Shown one piece after another: positions 34,174 through 43,296 of a stretch of DNA of 55,552 nt. The notes below the pieces were generated by a model. It ran no database searches. It was not told the origin of the DNA and saw only the letters and a list, made by a program, of their open reading frames with translations. The position numbers and the translations under genes were made by a program. Position 1 is the first letter of the stretch. Every line of letters begins with the position of its first letter. Origin of the DNA: Betaproteobacteria bacterium (GTDB lineage: Bacteria; Pseudomonadota; Gammaproteobacteria; Burkholderiales; Casimicrobiaceae); assembly GCA_005881895.1 (NCBI GenBank), contig VBCG01000148.1, positions 1 through 55,552 on the forward strand, read 5' to 3'.

Positions 34174-36411
34174 ATGTCGTCTCCGCTTCTCGATCGGCTC
34201 AATCCAGAGCAACTCGCCGCCGTCACGCTGCCCCACGCCTCTGCGCTCATTCTCGCAGGGGCCGGCAGTGGCAAGACGCGCGTTCTCACCACGCGAATCG
34301 CGTGGCTGCTGGCGACGGGCCAGGCGAACCCGCTGTCGATCCTCGCCGTCACGTTTACCAACAAGGCGGCCAAGGAAATGTTGACGCGGCTCGCCGCGTT
34401 GACACCGGCGAATCTCCGCGGGATGTGGGTCGGAACGTTCCACGGCCTGTGCAATCGGATGCTGCGCATGCATTACCGCGCTGCGAACGTGCCACAGCTC
34501 TTTCAAATCATCGATACGCAGGACCAGCTCGCGCTCATTAAGCGGGTCTACCGCGAGCACAACATCAATGACGAGCGCTATCCGCCGCGGCAGTTGCAAT
34601 GGTTCATTGCCGACGCGAAGGAGCAGGGGTTGCGGCCCAATCAGGTCGAAGCGGGCGACGACTTTACGCGCCGGCAGGTCGAGCACTACGCGCTCTATGA
34701 GGCCGTGTGCCAGCGCGAAGGCGTCGTCGATTTTGCCGAACTGCTGCTGCGAAGCTACGAGCTTCTCGCCTCACAAGAGCTGATTCGCGAAAATTACCGC
34801 CGACGCTTCGCGCATATCCTGGTCGACGAATTCCAGGATACGAATATTCTGCAGTACAAATGGCTGCGCCTCCTCGCCGGCCCGAATGCCGCCGTATTCG
34901 CCGTGGGCGACGACGATCAGTCGATTTACGCGTTTCGCGGCGCGAACGTCGCCAACATGCAGCACTTCGAGCGCGATTTCGCGACCGCAGAGCGCCCGGT
35001 GACGTTGATCAAGCTCGAGCAAAACTATCGGTCTCACGGCAATATTCTCGATACCGCGAACGCGCTCATCAAGAACAACCGCTTGCGGCTCGGCAAGAAC
35101 CTGTGGACGAACGAAGGTGGCGGCGAGCCCGTGCGTGCCTTCGTTGCGCCATCGGACTTGGACGAGGCCGCATTCATCGTCGATGTCGTGCAGCGTCTGG
35201 CGCAGGACGGCGTTGCGCTCGATGCCATCGCGCTGCTTTATCGCAGCAACGCGCAATCGCGCGTCCTCGAGCACGCGTTGTTCAATGCCGCGTTGCCGTA
35301 CCGCGTCTACGGCGGCATGCGCTTTTTCGAGCGCGCGGAAGTGAAGCACGCACTGGCCTATTTGCGCTTGCTTGCTGCACCGGACGACGATGGCGCATTT
35401 CTTCGCGTCGTGAATTTTCCGCCACGCGGCATCGGCGCGCGTTCGCTCGAGCAGCTGCAGGACCACGCGCGCGGCAGCGGAACGACGTTGTGGCAGGCGG
35501 GTTGCGGCGGCGCGATCGCCGGCAAATCGGGCGCTGCCGTGGCAGCCTTCGTCAAGCTGATCGAAGGCATGCGGACGGCGACGGCATCGTTGACGCTGGC
35601 GGAAGCGGTCAAGCACGTCAACGAGGCATCAGGACTGATCGCGCATTATCGGCAGGAGAAGGACGGGCGCGAACGGATCGAAAACCTCGAGGAGCTCGTC
35701 AATGCGGCCGAAGGCTTCCTGCGCGAAGCCGATCTCGCGGTTGACGCACCGATGCAGACGCCGTCTGCTCATGGCGCTGTCGCCGACGAGCCGGCCATTG
35801 AAGGCGCGACCGATCCGCTAACGGCATTTCTTGCGCACGCTGCTCTGGAGTCGGGCGATACGCAGGCCGCCGAGGGACGTTCGGCGCTGCAATTGATGAC
35901 GGTCCATTCTGCGAAGGGGCTCGAGTTCCATACGGTGTTCGTCACCGGACTCGAAGAAGGACTCTTTCCCCATGAAAACAGCCTGAATGAGTTGGATGGC
36001 GTCGAGGAAGAGCGGCGGCTTATGTACGTCGCCATCACGCGTGCGCGGCGCCGGCTTTATTTGACACACGCGCAAACGCGTATGTTGCACGGGCAGACGC
36101 GTTACAACATTGCGTCGCGCTTTCTGTCGGAGGTCCCGCGTGAATTGCTTGAATGGTTATCGCCGCCGCGCCGCCGCGGTCTCGACATCGACCGCTCGGA
36201 GTGGGGCAACTCCGCCGCCGTCGTGAATTCGCGCGCGACGCAGCCCGGTCCATCGTGGCGCGTGGGACAGAGCGTCAAGCATGCGAAGTTTGGCTTGGGC
36301 GTCATCATCGACGCCGAAGGCCGCGGCAACGACGCGCGCGTGCAAGTGAATTTCCGCGATGCGGGCGTCAAATGGCTGGCGCTCGAATACGCGAAGCTCC
36401 AGCCGGCGTAG
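34174..36411 (+). CDS. uvrD: UvrD/Rep-family ATP-dependent DNA helicase (DNA helicase II)
   Basis: A 745-residue superfamily 1A 3'-5' helicase for mismatch and excision repair. Motifs in order: Q motif LNPEQLAAV, I (Walker A) AGAGSGKTRVL (about 29-39), Ia AVTFTNKAAKEM, II (Walker B) ILVDEFQDTN (about 217), III VGDDDQSIYAFRGA, IV LEQNYRSHGNIL, V LMTVHSAKGLEFHTVFV and VI EEERRLMYVAITRARRRLYL. The C-terminal ~60 residues (VGQSVKHAKFGLGVIIDAEGRG) form the UvrD Tudor-like RNA-polymerase-interacting tail, which supports UvrD over Rep. The stop codon is the first three bases of a palindromic repeat. Confidence 0.95.
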   Translation: MSSPLLDRLNPEQLAAVTLPHASALILAGAGSGKTRVLTTRIAWLLATGQANPLSILAVTFTNKAAKEMLTRLAALTPANLRGMWVGTFHGLCNRMLRMHYRAANVPQLFQIIDTQDQLALIKRVYREHNINDERYPPRQLQWFIADAKEQGLRPNQVEAGDDFTRRQVEHYALYEAVCQREGVVDFAELLLRSYELLASQELIRENYRRRFAHILVDEFQDTNILQYKWLRLLAGPNAAVFAVGDDDQSIYAFRGANVANMQHFERDFATAERPVTLIKLEQNYRSHGNILDTANALIKNNRLRLGKNLWTNEGGGEPVRAFVAPSDLDEAAFIVDVVQRLAQDGVALDAIALLYRSNAQSRVLEHALFNAALPYRVYGGMRFFERAEVKHALAYLRLLAAPDDDGAFLRVVNFPPRGIGARSLEQLQDHARGSGTTLWQAGCGGAIAGKSGAAVAAFVKLIEGMRTATASLTLAEAVKHVNEASGLIAHYRQEKDGRERIENLEELVNAAEGFLREADLAVDAPMQTPSAHGAVADEPAIEGATDPLTAFLAHAALESGDTQAAEGRSALQLMTVHSAKGLEFHTVFVTGLEEGLFPHENSLNELDGVEEERRLMYVAITRARRRLYLTHAQTRMLHGQTRYNIASRFLSEVPRELLEWLSPPRRRGLDIDRSEWGNSAAVVNSRATQPGPSWRVGQSVKHAKFGLGVIIDAEGRGNDARVQVNFRDAGVKWLALEYAKLQPA

Positions 36412-36475
36412 GGTCAGACTCCACTTTCCAGTCCGCGCCGCCAAAGAGCGGCGAGGAAAGTGGAGTCTGACCCTA
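36409..36475. repeat. REP-like hairpin between convergent stop codons
   Basis: Perfect 21-bp inverted arms (36409-36429 and 36455-36475; core TAGGGTCAGACTCCACTTT) with a 25-bp GC-rich spacer. The left arm starts with the uvrD stop TAG, and the right arm ends one base before the stop codon of the convergent gene. It shares the core TAGGGTCAGACTC with the element at 10875-10956. It probably serves as the transcript end for both genes, although it has no clear T-tract. Confidence 0.85.
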
Positions 36476-37318
36476 TCATTTGACGATGGGTGCCATCGCC
36501 TCATCCGAATGGAAGACGTCGCGGTAGCTGACGTAGTCGGAAATGTGCAGCGTCGCCACGAAGCACAGCATGTACGGCAGCATCAACGCAAGCGCGAGCG
36601 CGCGGCCGACGGGCGCCGGAACCACGAGCGCGATGAGCGTCCCGGCGAGCGTCGGGAGGAGTCCACCGAAGAAAAATACCGACACGACGTAACGAAGAAT
36701 CGGCCGCCAATTGGCGAGCGCCGCGCGAAGGCTTGCCGCAAGCGCGGTGATGGCGCGCGCATCCTGGAACACGACAAGCGCCGGTGCCCACCACAGCGCG
36801 AGCAGCGTAGGAATCGCGCACAGCGCAGCCAACAGCATCCCGAGCTGGACCTGTGAATCCGACAGCGTATCGGAAAGGCGCTTCGCGACGGCATCCTGGT
36901 CGAGATCCTGCGGCGCCGGGTTTGCGATCAAGTCGAACAATTTGCCGCCATCGATCGCGGCCGTCGCACCAACCGCGATCATCATGCCGAGAACGAACAC
37001 CACGCCTAACGAACAAAGCGCGAAGACGTTGGAGCGGAAGCCCTGGAACAATTGGCGTACCGCCGGCGCGCCGCCGCGCTCCTGGGTCCACGCCGCCGCC
37101 AGAAAACCCACGGCAAAGACCGGTTTCAGCAACGGCGCGGCCAGACCGCCGATGAACGGGATGAAGTCGGCGAACAACAGCATCAGGTAATACGTCATGA
37201 GGAGGAGGATCCACGCGAGGCGCGCCGTGCGAAACATCGCGTAGCTTTCCTTCAACCAGCCCAAGCCGCGGGACCCGGGATGGCGCGTGAAGACGATGTC
37301 GCGCGCAGCGGCGCTCAT
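36476..37318 (-). CDS. BPSS1780-family membrane protein
   Basis: A 280-residue inner-membrane protein of a family common in betaproteobacteria and named after Burkholderia BPSS1780. The N-terminal HPGSRGLGWLKESYAMFRTARLAWILLLMTYYLMLLF and the repeated hydrophobic stretches give about six predicted membrane segments. WWAPALVVFQDARAITALAASLRAALANWRPIL is the family signature. Function unknown. The ATG overlaps the thrB stop (ATGA), so it is translationally coupled to thrB. A paralogue lies at 43297-44076. Confidence 0.86.
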   Translation of the reverse strand: MSAAARDIVFTRHPGSRGLGWLKESYAMFRTARLAWILLLMTYYLMLLFADFIPFIGGLAAPLLKPVFAVGFLAAAWTQERGGAPAVRQLFQGFRSNVFALCSLGVVFVLGMMIAVGATAAIDGGKLFDLIANPAPQDLDQDAVAKRLSDTLSDSQVQLGMLLAALCAIPTLLALWWAPALVVFQDARAITALAASLRAALANWRPILRYVVSVFFFGGLLPTLAGTLIALVVPAPVGRALALALMLPYMLCFVATLHISDYVSYRDVFHSDEAMAPIVK

Positions 37319-38262
37319 GGTTCCGATGACGCTGTCGACTCGATGCGGTCACGCAAGATGCGCTCAAACTCGACCGGATCGTGCGCGTGCGTGAGCTCAC
37401 CGGGGCGCGGCAAATACAGATCGTGCAGCCGCGAGACCCAGAAGCGCAGCGCTGCGGCCCGCAACAGCGCAGACCATTGCGCGCGTTCTGCATCGGTCAA
37501 CGGACGCACCGTGTCGTAGGCACGCGCTAACGCGTCGACTTTTTCGGGATCGAGCGCAGCTTCACGGTTTCCGAGCAGGCACCAGTCGTTCACGGTGATT
37601 GCGAGATCGTAGGCGAAGAAATCGGTCGCGGCGAACCCGAAATCGATGATGCCGGCGACGCGGCCATCGTGGAACAGCACGTTGTTGCAGAACAAGTCGC
37701 CATGGATCGCGCCTTTCGGCAACGCGCCCTTGCCGTATTCCGCTTGATACTCGAGCTCCGATGTGAGCAGGTCCTTCTGTTCCGGCGTCAGAAACGGCTG
37801 CACGACGCGCGCCATCTGACGCCACCACGACGGCCCGCGCCGATTCGCGAGGCGCGGTCGATAACTCTGCGACGCAACGTGTAACCGCGCGAGGGCTGCG
37901 CCGACATGTGCGCAGTGTGAAGCTGAGGGATGACGGACCGATTCGCCATCAATGCGCGCGACGAGTCCCGCGGGCTTGCCGTTCAAAAGAGAGAACAACG
38001 CGCCGGTGCGGTCGGGCTCGGGCGCAGGCACCTCGACGCCCGCTCGCGCCAGATGGGCCATCAGAGTGAGATAAAACGGCAGCTCGGCTGCCGGCAAACG
38101 CTCGTACAGCGTCAGCACGTAACGACCTTTTTCCGTCGTCACGAAGTAATTGGTGTTTTCGATTCCCGACGCGATCGGCGCGAGCTCGACCAGGCCGCCG
38201 ACCATGTAGCGGGCGAGCCATGCATCGAGATCCTCAGTGGTGACGGTCGTGTAGACGGACAT
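37315..38262 (-). CDS. thrB: homoserine kinase (ThrB, FruK/choline-kinase-like fold)
   Basis: A 315-residue protein-kinase-like homoserine kinase of the proteobacterial type, phosphorylating L-homoserine in threonine synthesis. The start VYTTVTTEDLDAWLARYMVGGLVELAPIASGIENTNYFV is diagnostic. The kinase catalytic loop IHGDLFCNNVLF and the metal motif GIIDFGFAATDFFAYDLAI are present. Coupled to the BPSS1780 gene downstream. Together with ilvA in this window it covers two branch steps of aspartate-family metabolism, but the genes are not co-located. Confidence 0.94.
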   Translation of the reverse strand: MSVYTTVTTEDLDAWLARYMVGGLVELAPIASGIENTNYFVTTEKGRYVLTLYERLPAAELPFYLTLMAHLARAGVEVPAPEPDRTGALFSLLNGKPAGLVARIDGESVRHPSASHCAHVGAALARLHVASQSYRPRLANRRGPSWWRQMARVVQPFLTPEQKDLLTSELEYQAEYGKGALPKGAIHGDLFCNNVLFHDGRVAGIIDFGFAATDFFAYDLAITVNDWCLLGNREAALDPEKVDALARAYDTVRPLTDAERAQWSALLRAAALRFWVSRLHDLYLPRPGELTHAHDPVEFERILRDRIESTASSEP

Positions 38263-38364
38263 GAAAAGTACGCGGCGGGAACCTACCTAACGGGATTGCG
38301 AAACCGCGCAGAGAACGATCAGTCCGGCAGCCGTCTCAAAATGTTGCGATCGGGGCAAGCGGTG

Positions 38365-38724
38365 CTAAAACGAAAATAACACCCACATCGGAACCTTGAG
38401 CGAGATGTCGAGACTGTCGCGGCGCAAGAATGCGTGACCGCCGGCGTCGGGAATCAGGTAATACGGACGGCCGTTGCGTGGCGTGACCTTGACGAAACGC
38501 AGCTCGCCCTGGATCCGGACTTCCTCGAGGACGTCGTTCTCGCGCCGAATGATCGTTACCTGCGGTTCGAGCTCGGCGTCGTTGGCGAGGTCGGGAGGCG
38601 GCGGGGGCGGTGTCGTCGAAGCAGTCGGCGGCGGCAGCGGCGGAGGCCCGGGCGCTTGTGCAAGGCAAGCGGACGCCGCCGCGAATGCGGTGGCGGCAAC
38701 AAGCGTAAGAAGCGTAGCGTTCAT
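38365..38724 (-). CDS. exported DUF2782-family protein
   Basis: A 119-residue protein with a signal peptide (NATLLTLVAATAFAAASACLA), a Pro/Thr-rich linker (PGPPPLPPPTASTTPPPPPPD) and a conserved domain EPQVTIIRRENDVLEEVRIQGELRFVKVTPRNGRPYYLIPD, which is DUF2782. These proteins lie beside polA and thrB in many betaproteobacteria. Function unknown. The 220 bp between this gene and the LOG-family gene (38725-38944) contain nothing I can identify. Confidence 0.83.
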   Translation of the reverse strand: MNATLLTLVAATAFAAASACLAQAPGPPPLPPPTASTTPPPPPPDLANDAELEPQVTIIRRENDVLEEVRIQGELRFVKVTPRNGRPYYLIPDAGGHAFLRRDSLDISLKVPMWVLFSF

Positions 38725-38944
38725 GATTCAGCCGAAGACTAAATAATACGCGGAGCCGGATTGAGTGTCCCGCCCTCGCGCGCTTTGCTTTGATGCTGAC
38801 CGAGCACAGGCGTTTGCAACGACGCGTGGGCGCGTTGACCGGCGGCTCGGCGCCGTGTCCAACGCGGTCGCGCATCGGACCACGCCAATCGCAGATACCG
38901 GGAGGCCACCAGATGACAATTAGATCGGGACAAACGTACTACGT

Positions 38945-39673
38945 TCAGAGGTTCAACATCTTTTCGCGCTCCGCCAGCGTGGGCTGGAAGCCGCGATTCT
39001 CGTAGAAGTGGAATATCGCTTCCACGATCGCATCGGGCTCCTCGATGATGCGAACGAGATCGAGGTCCTCCGCGCCGATCATGCCCTCGCCGACCAGCTT
39101 GTCCTTGAACCAATCGAGCAAGCCTCGCCAGAACGATCCACCGACCAGGATGATCGGAATGCGGCGGCTCTTGCCCGTTTGCACCAACGTTAAGCATTCG
39201 GTCAACTCGTCGAGCGTTCCAAAGCCGCCGGGCAAGACCACATAGGCCGATGCGAAGCGCACGAACATCATCTTGCGCGCGAAGAAATAGCGAAAGCTGA
39301 TGCTGATGTCCTGATACTGATTGCCGCCGCGCTCGCGCGGCAACATGATGTTGAGACCAATGGCCGGCGAGCGGCCGGCGTACGCGCCCTGATTGGCAGC
39401 CTCCATCAAACCGGGACCGCCGCCCGAGATCACCGCGAATCCGGCATCGGAAAGCTTGTGCGCGATCACACGCGCCTTGTCGTAATACGCATGCTCTGCG
39501 CCGACGCGCGCGCTGCCGAACATGCTCACCGCCGGACGAATGCCGCGCAAGCGGTCAGTCGCGAGCTGGAACTCTGCCATAATTCCCAGCACCCGCCACG
39601 CCTCCTGTCCGTTGGAGGTATAGAGGGCCTGCGGGTCGATCAACTCCGGAATTTTGTCTGTCTGCGGCAGCAT
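38945..39673 (-). CDS. TIGR00730-family protein (LOG-like, Lysine-decarboxylase fold)
   Basis: A 242-residue protein with the LOG signature SGGGPGLMEAANQGAY and LPGGFGTLDELTECLTLVQTGK. LOG enzymes hydrolyse cytokinin riboside monophosphates; bacterial members may process AMP-like nucleotides (PpnN-like). The FGSARVGAEHAYYDKARVIAHKLSDAGFAVISGG stretch is the family's Rossmann core. The ATG (39673-39671, minus) shares the palindrome CATG with the polA ATG on the other strand, so the two genes diverge with no gap. A later start is possible because the first ~30 residues are poorly conserved. Confidence 0.88.
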   Translation of the reverse strand: MLPQTDKIPELIDPQALYTSNGQEAWRVLGIMAEFQLATDRLRGIRPAVSMFGSARVGAEHAYYDKARVIAHKLSDAGFAVISGGGPGLMEAANQGAYAGRSPAIGLNIMLPRERGGNQYQDISISFRYFFARKMMFVRFASAYVVLPGGFGTLDELTECLTLVQTGKSRRIPIILVGGSFWRGLLDWFKDKLVGEGMIGAEDLDLVRIIEEPDAIVEAIFHFYENRGFQPTLAEREKMLNL

Positions 39674-42440
39674 GCCTACGCTCGTCCTCGTTGATGGTTC
39701 ATCGTATTTGTTCCGCGCTTTTTATGCGTTGCCGGATCTTCGCACGTCGAGCGGCGAGCCGACGGGCGCGTTGCGCGGGGTCCTTTCGATGTTGCGCCGA
39801 TTGGTGTTGGACGGCAAGCCGGACTATTTCGCCGTCGTGTTCGATGCGCCGGGGAAAACCTTTCGCGATGCGCTCTACGCCGACTACAAATCGAACCGCA
39901 AGGCGATGCCGGACGATCTCTCGCTGCAGGTTCCCGCGCTGCACGATCTCGTGCGCGCGCAAGGCTGGCCGCTGCTGATGATCGACGGCGTCGAGGCGGA
40001 CGATGTGATCGGCACGCTCGCGGTACGCGCGCAGAAGGCGGGAATCGAGACTGTCATCTCGACATCCGACAAGGATCTCGCGCAGCTGGTCGTTCCCGGT
40101 GTGAAGCTCGTCAATACGATGAGCAACGAAACGTTGGACGAGGAAGGCGTCACCGCGAAGTTCGGCGTTCGTCCCGAGCAAGTACTCGATCTGCTGACAT
40201 TGACCGGCGACAGTGTCGACAACGTGCCGGGCGTGCCGAAAGTCGGGCCGAAGACGGCTGCGAAATGGCTGGCGCAATACGGGAATCTCGACAATGTCAT
40301 CGCACATGCCAACGAGATCAGCGGCGTCATCGGCGAGAACTTGCGCCGGTCGCTCGAATGGCTTCCGCAGGGCCGTCGACTTCTGACGGTGAAAACCGAT
40401 TGCGATCTGTCCGTCGAGCCGACCGATCTTGTGCTAACGCCAGCCGATGTGCCCACGCTTCGCAAGCTGTATCAGCGATTCGAATTCAAGCCGTGGCTCC
40501 GCGATCTTCCGGCCGACGAAGCGCCACCTGACGCCGCCGGCGAGATCGCCGAGAAAGCCGCCCGCGACGACACCGGTCGCCGCTGGGACACGGCAGCGAC
40601 GCCGGAGACAACGTCCGCGCCGCAACGAGCGCTCGAAGCAGACTACGAAATCGTCTACGACGAGCAAGCGCTTGACCGCTGGCTCGCCGCAATCGAATCG
40701 GCGGAACTGACGTCGTTCGATACCGAGACGACGAGCCTCGATCCGATGAACGCGGAAATCGTCGGCATCTCGCTGGCGATTGAACCAGGTCGTGCGTGCT
40801 ATATCCCCCTCGGGCACCGCTACGCGGGCGCGCCGGATCAACTCGGTCGCGATCGCGTGCTCGCGCTATTCACGCCGTGGCTTTCGAGCGACAAGCACAA
40901 GAAGGTCGGCCAGAACATCAAATACGATCAGCACGCGCTCGCGAATCACGGCATCGTGCTGGCGGGCGCGGCGCACGACACGCTGCTCGAGTCGTATGTC
41001 GTCGAGTCGCACAAGCCGCACGACATGGACAATCTCGCCGCGCGCCATCTTGATCTCAAGACAACCACTTACGACGACGTGACCGGCAAGGGCGTGAACC
41101 GGATCGCGTTCGAACAGGTGCCCGTCGAGCGTGCCGGCGAGTACGCCGCCGAGGACGCCGACATCGCGTTGCGGCTGCACCGCGTCCTTTATCCCGGCAT
41201 CGCGGCCGATCCCAAGCTTTCGCACGTGTATGCGGACATCGAGATCCCGGTGCGCGATGTGCTGTTCCGGATGGAGCGGAACGGCATGCTGATCGATGCG
41301 CAATTGCTTACGCAGCAAAGTCGCCAGCTCGGCGAGCGGATGGCGGCGTTCGAACAGCAGGCCTATCAAGCGGCCGGCGGTCCGTTCAATTTGGGCTCGC
41401 CGAAGCAAATCTGCGAAGTCCTGTTCGAACGGATGAAGTTGCCGGTCATCAAGAAGACCGCGACTGGCCAGCCGTCGACCGACGAAGAAGTGCTGCAGGA
41501 GCTGGCAGCCAACTATCCGCTGCCGAAAATTCTGCTCGAGCACCGCGGGTTGTCGAAACTCAAGTCGACATACACCGACAAATTGCCGCAGATGGTGAAT
41601 GCGCGCACCGGTCGCGTTCACACGACATTCGGACAAGCGACGGCGGTGACGGGACGACTCGCTTCGACTGAGCCGAATCTGCAAAACATTCCCGTGCGCA
41701 CTACGGAGGGTCGGCGGATCCGCGAAGCGTTTATCGCATCGCCCGGCCATGTGCTCGTATCGGCCGACTATTCGCAGGTCGAGTTGCGCATCATGGCGCA
41801 TTTATCCGAGGACGCGTCTTTGTTGAAGGCGTTCTCGGACGGCGACGACATCCATCGAGCGACGGCAGCGGAGATCTTCGGCGTGCCCGCGGCCGACGTG
41901 ACCGCCGACCAGCGCCGCTACATCAAAGCAGTGAACTTCGGCTTGATTTACGGAATGAGTGCGTTCGGTCTCGCAGTGCAGCTCAACATCGAGCGTTCGG
42001 CCGCACAACAATTCATCGACAAATATTTCGCGCGCTATCCCGGCGTCGCGGCGTATATGCAGCGCACCCGCGAGCTTGCGCGCGAGCAAGGTTATGTCGA
42101 AACCGTGTTTGGACGCCGGCTATGGTTACCCGACATCAAGGCGGCGAGCGGGCCGCGGCGCGCGGGCGCCGAGCGCGCGGCGATCAATGCGCCGATGCAG
42201 GGCACTGCCGCCGATTTAATCAAGCTTGCGATGATTGTCGTGCAGCGCTGGATCGAACGCGAGCGACTTGCGACCAAGCTCATTCTGCAAGTGCACGACG
42301 AGCTCGTCTTCGAAGTGCCGGATGAAGAACTATCCCGCGTGAAGCAAGAATTGCCTCCACTGATGACCGGTGTCGCGACACTGCGCGCGCCACTCGTCGT
42401 CGACGTGGGCGCCGGCCCTAACTGGGAACGCGCCCATTAG
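39672..42440 (+). CDS. polA: DNA polymerase I
   Basis: A 922-residue DNA polymerase I. The 5'-nuclease domain spans residues ~1-290 (LVLVDGSSYLFRAFYALPDL; GVEADDVIGTLA; STSDKDLAQLV; TGDSVDNVPGVPKVGPKTAAKWL). A 3'-5' exonuclease-type domain follows (LTSFDTETTSLDPM; VGQNIKYDQHAL; EYAAEDADIALRL), with the proofreading acidic residues kept. The polymerase domain shows motif A VSADYSQVELRIMAHLS, motif B RRYIKAVNFGLIYGMSAFGLA and motif C ILQVHDELVFEV. Function: gap filling, Okazaki-fragment processing and repair. ATG 39672 was chosen (MPTLVLVDGSSYLF). The 3' end overlaps the convergent ceramidase-like gene by 23 bases. Confidence 0.97.
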   Translation: MPTLVLVDGSSYLFRAFYALPDLRTSSGEPTGALRGVLSMLRRLVLDGKPDYFAVVFDAPGKTFRDALYADYKSNRKAMPDDLSLQVPALHDLVRAQGWPLLMIDGVEADDVIGTLAVRAQKAGIETVISTSDKDLAQLVVPGVKLVNTMSNETLDEEGVTAKFGVRPEQVLDLLTLTGDSVDNVPGVPKVGPKTAAKWLAQYGNLDNVIAHANEISGVIGENLRRSLEWLPQGRRLLTVKTDCDLSVEPTDLVLTPADVPTLRKLYQRFEFKPWLRDLPADEAPPDAAGEIAEKAARDDTGRRWDTAATPETTSAPQRALEADYEIVYDEQALDRWLAAIESAELTSFDTETTSLDPMNAEIVGISLAIEPGRACYIPLGHRYAGAPDQLGRDRVLALFTPWLSSDKHKKVGQNIKYDQHALANHGIVLAGAAHDTLLESYVVESHKPHDMDNLAARHLDLKTTTYDDVTGKGVNRIAFEQVPVERAGEYAAEDADIALRLHRVLYPGIAADPKLSHVYADIEIPVRDVLFRMERNGMLIDAQLLTQQSRQLGERMAAFEQQAYQAAGGPFNLGSPKQICEVLFERMKLPVIKKTATGQPSTDEEVLQELAANYPLPKILLEHRGLSKLKSTYTDKLPQMVNARTGRVHTTFGQATAVTGRLASTEPNLQNIPVRTTEGRRIREAFIASPGHVLVSADYSQVELRIMAHLSEDASLLKAFSDGDDIHRATAAEIFGVPAADVTADQRRYIKAVNFGLIYGMSAFGLAVQLNIERSAAQQFIDKYFARYPGVAAYMQRTRELAREQGYVETVFGRRLWLPDIKAASGPRRAGAERAAINAPMQGTAADLIKLAMIVVQRWIERERLATKLILQVHDELVFEVPDEELSRVKQELPPLMTGVATLRAPLVVDVGAGPNWERAH

Positions 42441-43287
42441 GGACGCGCGGCGCTCGTTGCTTGAGCATCGCATAGATCGCGACACATGCGAGTGCTGCGA
42501 GCAGATGCTTGAGCGTGTGACCGCTTATCCACCCGCCAGTCAGGCCGAAGATCGGGTGGTCGTAAGCTTCCGCGCCTTTAGCAAGCGCATAACATGCGAA
42601 TCCGATGACCAGAAAGCGGTCGCCGCCGCGGTCCCGTCTGAACAGCACGAGCGCGGCGGGGATCATTAACAGCGCCACGAGTTGGATCCACACGTACGGG
42701 CGGAGATCATCGAAGAAGCGCCAGTACAGCACGCTCGCCAGCCCCACGAGAATAGCCGGGCCAAGCAACCAGCGCTCCGATCGCGCACTCACGCGCTCGC
42801 ACAATAGCGCGGCGAACAGGGCCATGAATCCGATCGTGATCGGAAATAGGTCCCACACGAGCGTGTCGTTGCGCGGCGCCCAGTGATAGTAGGCGGAGCC
42901 AACAGACACCAGCGCGACCCCGAGGAAGAAAATGCTCCACGATGCGCGCGCGCCGTCCACCCTGCGGCTAAACGATAACCACAGTCCCGCGCAGCCAACC
43001 ACCAGAAATGCGAGGTTGGAAGCGACGTTGGCGAAATTCGGGATGCCGAGAAACGAACGCCGGTCGGCGAACCCAGGGTACCCATGATCCTGTGCAAGCG
43101 GTGGCGCTGGCAGCGACATGACCGCTGCAAACGATCCGACGACGAGCAGAACGAGTAGTGCAAGTCGCCACGACGCGCACCATTTGCGCCGCAGGGCCGT
43201 CCCAAGGCGCGAATTACTCCCCCTCGGGGGCAGAGGGCCGGGCGTAGCGGCGAAGCCGCGAGCGTGGGGGTCCTCACTTTCCAGCAA
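42418..43287 (-). CDS. ceramidase-like multi-pass membrane protein with a repeat-derived 5' end
   Basis: A hydrophobic protein of the alkaline-ceramidase / CREST type. Likely metal-site segments are SVGSAYYHWAPRNDTLVWD and the C-terminal GHTLKHLLAALACVAIYAML; RRSFLGIPNFANVASNLAFLVVG is the family N-terminal signature. About seven membrane helices. The start is a problem: the first ATG in frame (43119) cuts into the first helix (RLALLVLLVVGSFAAVMSLP). Between it and TTG 43287 there is no ATG, GTG or TTG, and the frame runs through a dispersed repeat (43186-43273). CTG at 43194 (would give MRRKWCASWRLALL) is conceivable. Substrate unknown. Confidence 0.7.
   Translation of the reverse strand: MLESEDPHARGFAATPGPLPPRGSNSRLGTALRRKWCASWRLALLVLLVVGSFAAVMSLPAPPLAQDHGYPGFADRRSFLGIPNFANVASNLAFLVVGCAGLWLSFSRRVDGARASWSIFFLGVALVSVGSAYYHWAPRNDTLVWDLFPITIGFMALFAALLCERVSARSERWLLGPAILVGLASVLYWRFFDDLRPYVWIQLVALLMIPAALVLFRRDRGGDRFLVIGFACYALAKGAEAYDHPIFGLTGGWISGHTLKHLLAALACVAIYAMLKQRAPRVPNGRVPS
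43186..43273 (+). repeat. copy of the ~85-bp dispersed repeat at a gene start
   Basis: Same orientation as the 5363 pair: GCGCCGCAGGGCCGTCCCAAGG, GCGAATTACTCCCCCTCGGGGG, then AGCCGCGAGCGTGGGGGTCC. It lies between two minus-strand membrane-protein genes and overlaps the 5' coding frame of the ceramidase-like gene. Confidence 0.9.
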
Positions 43288-43296
43288 AACGCCGCC

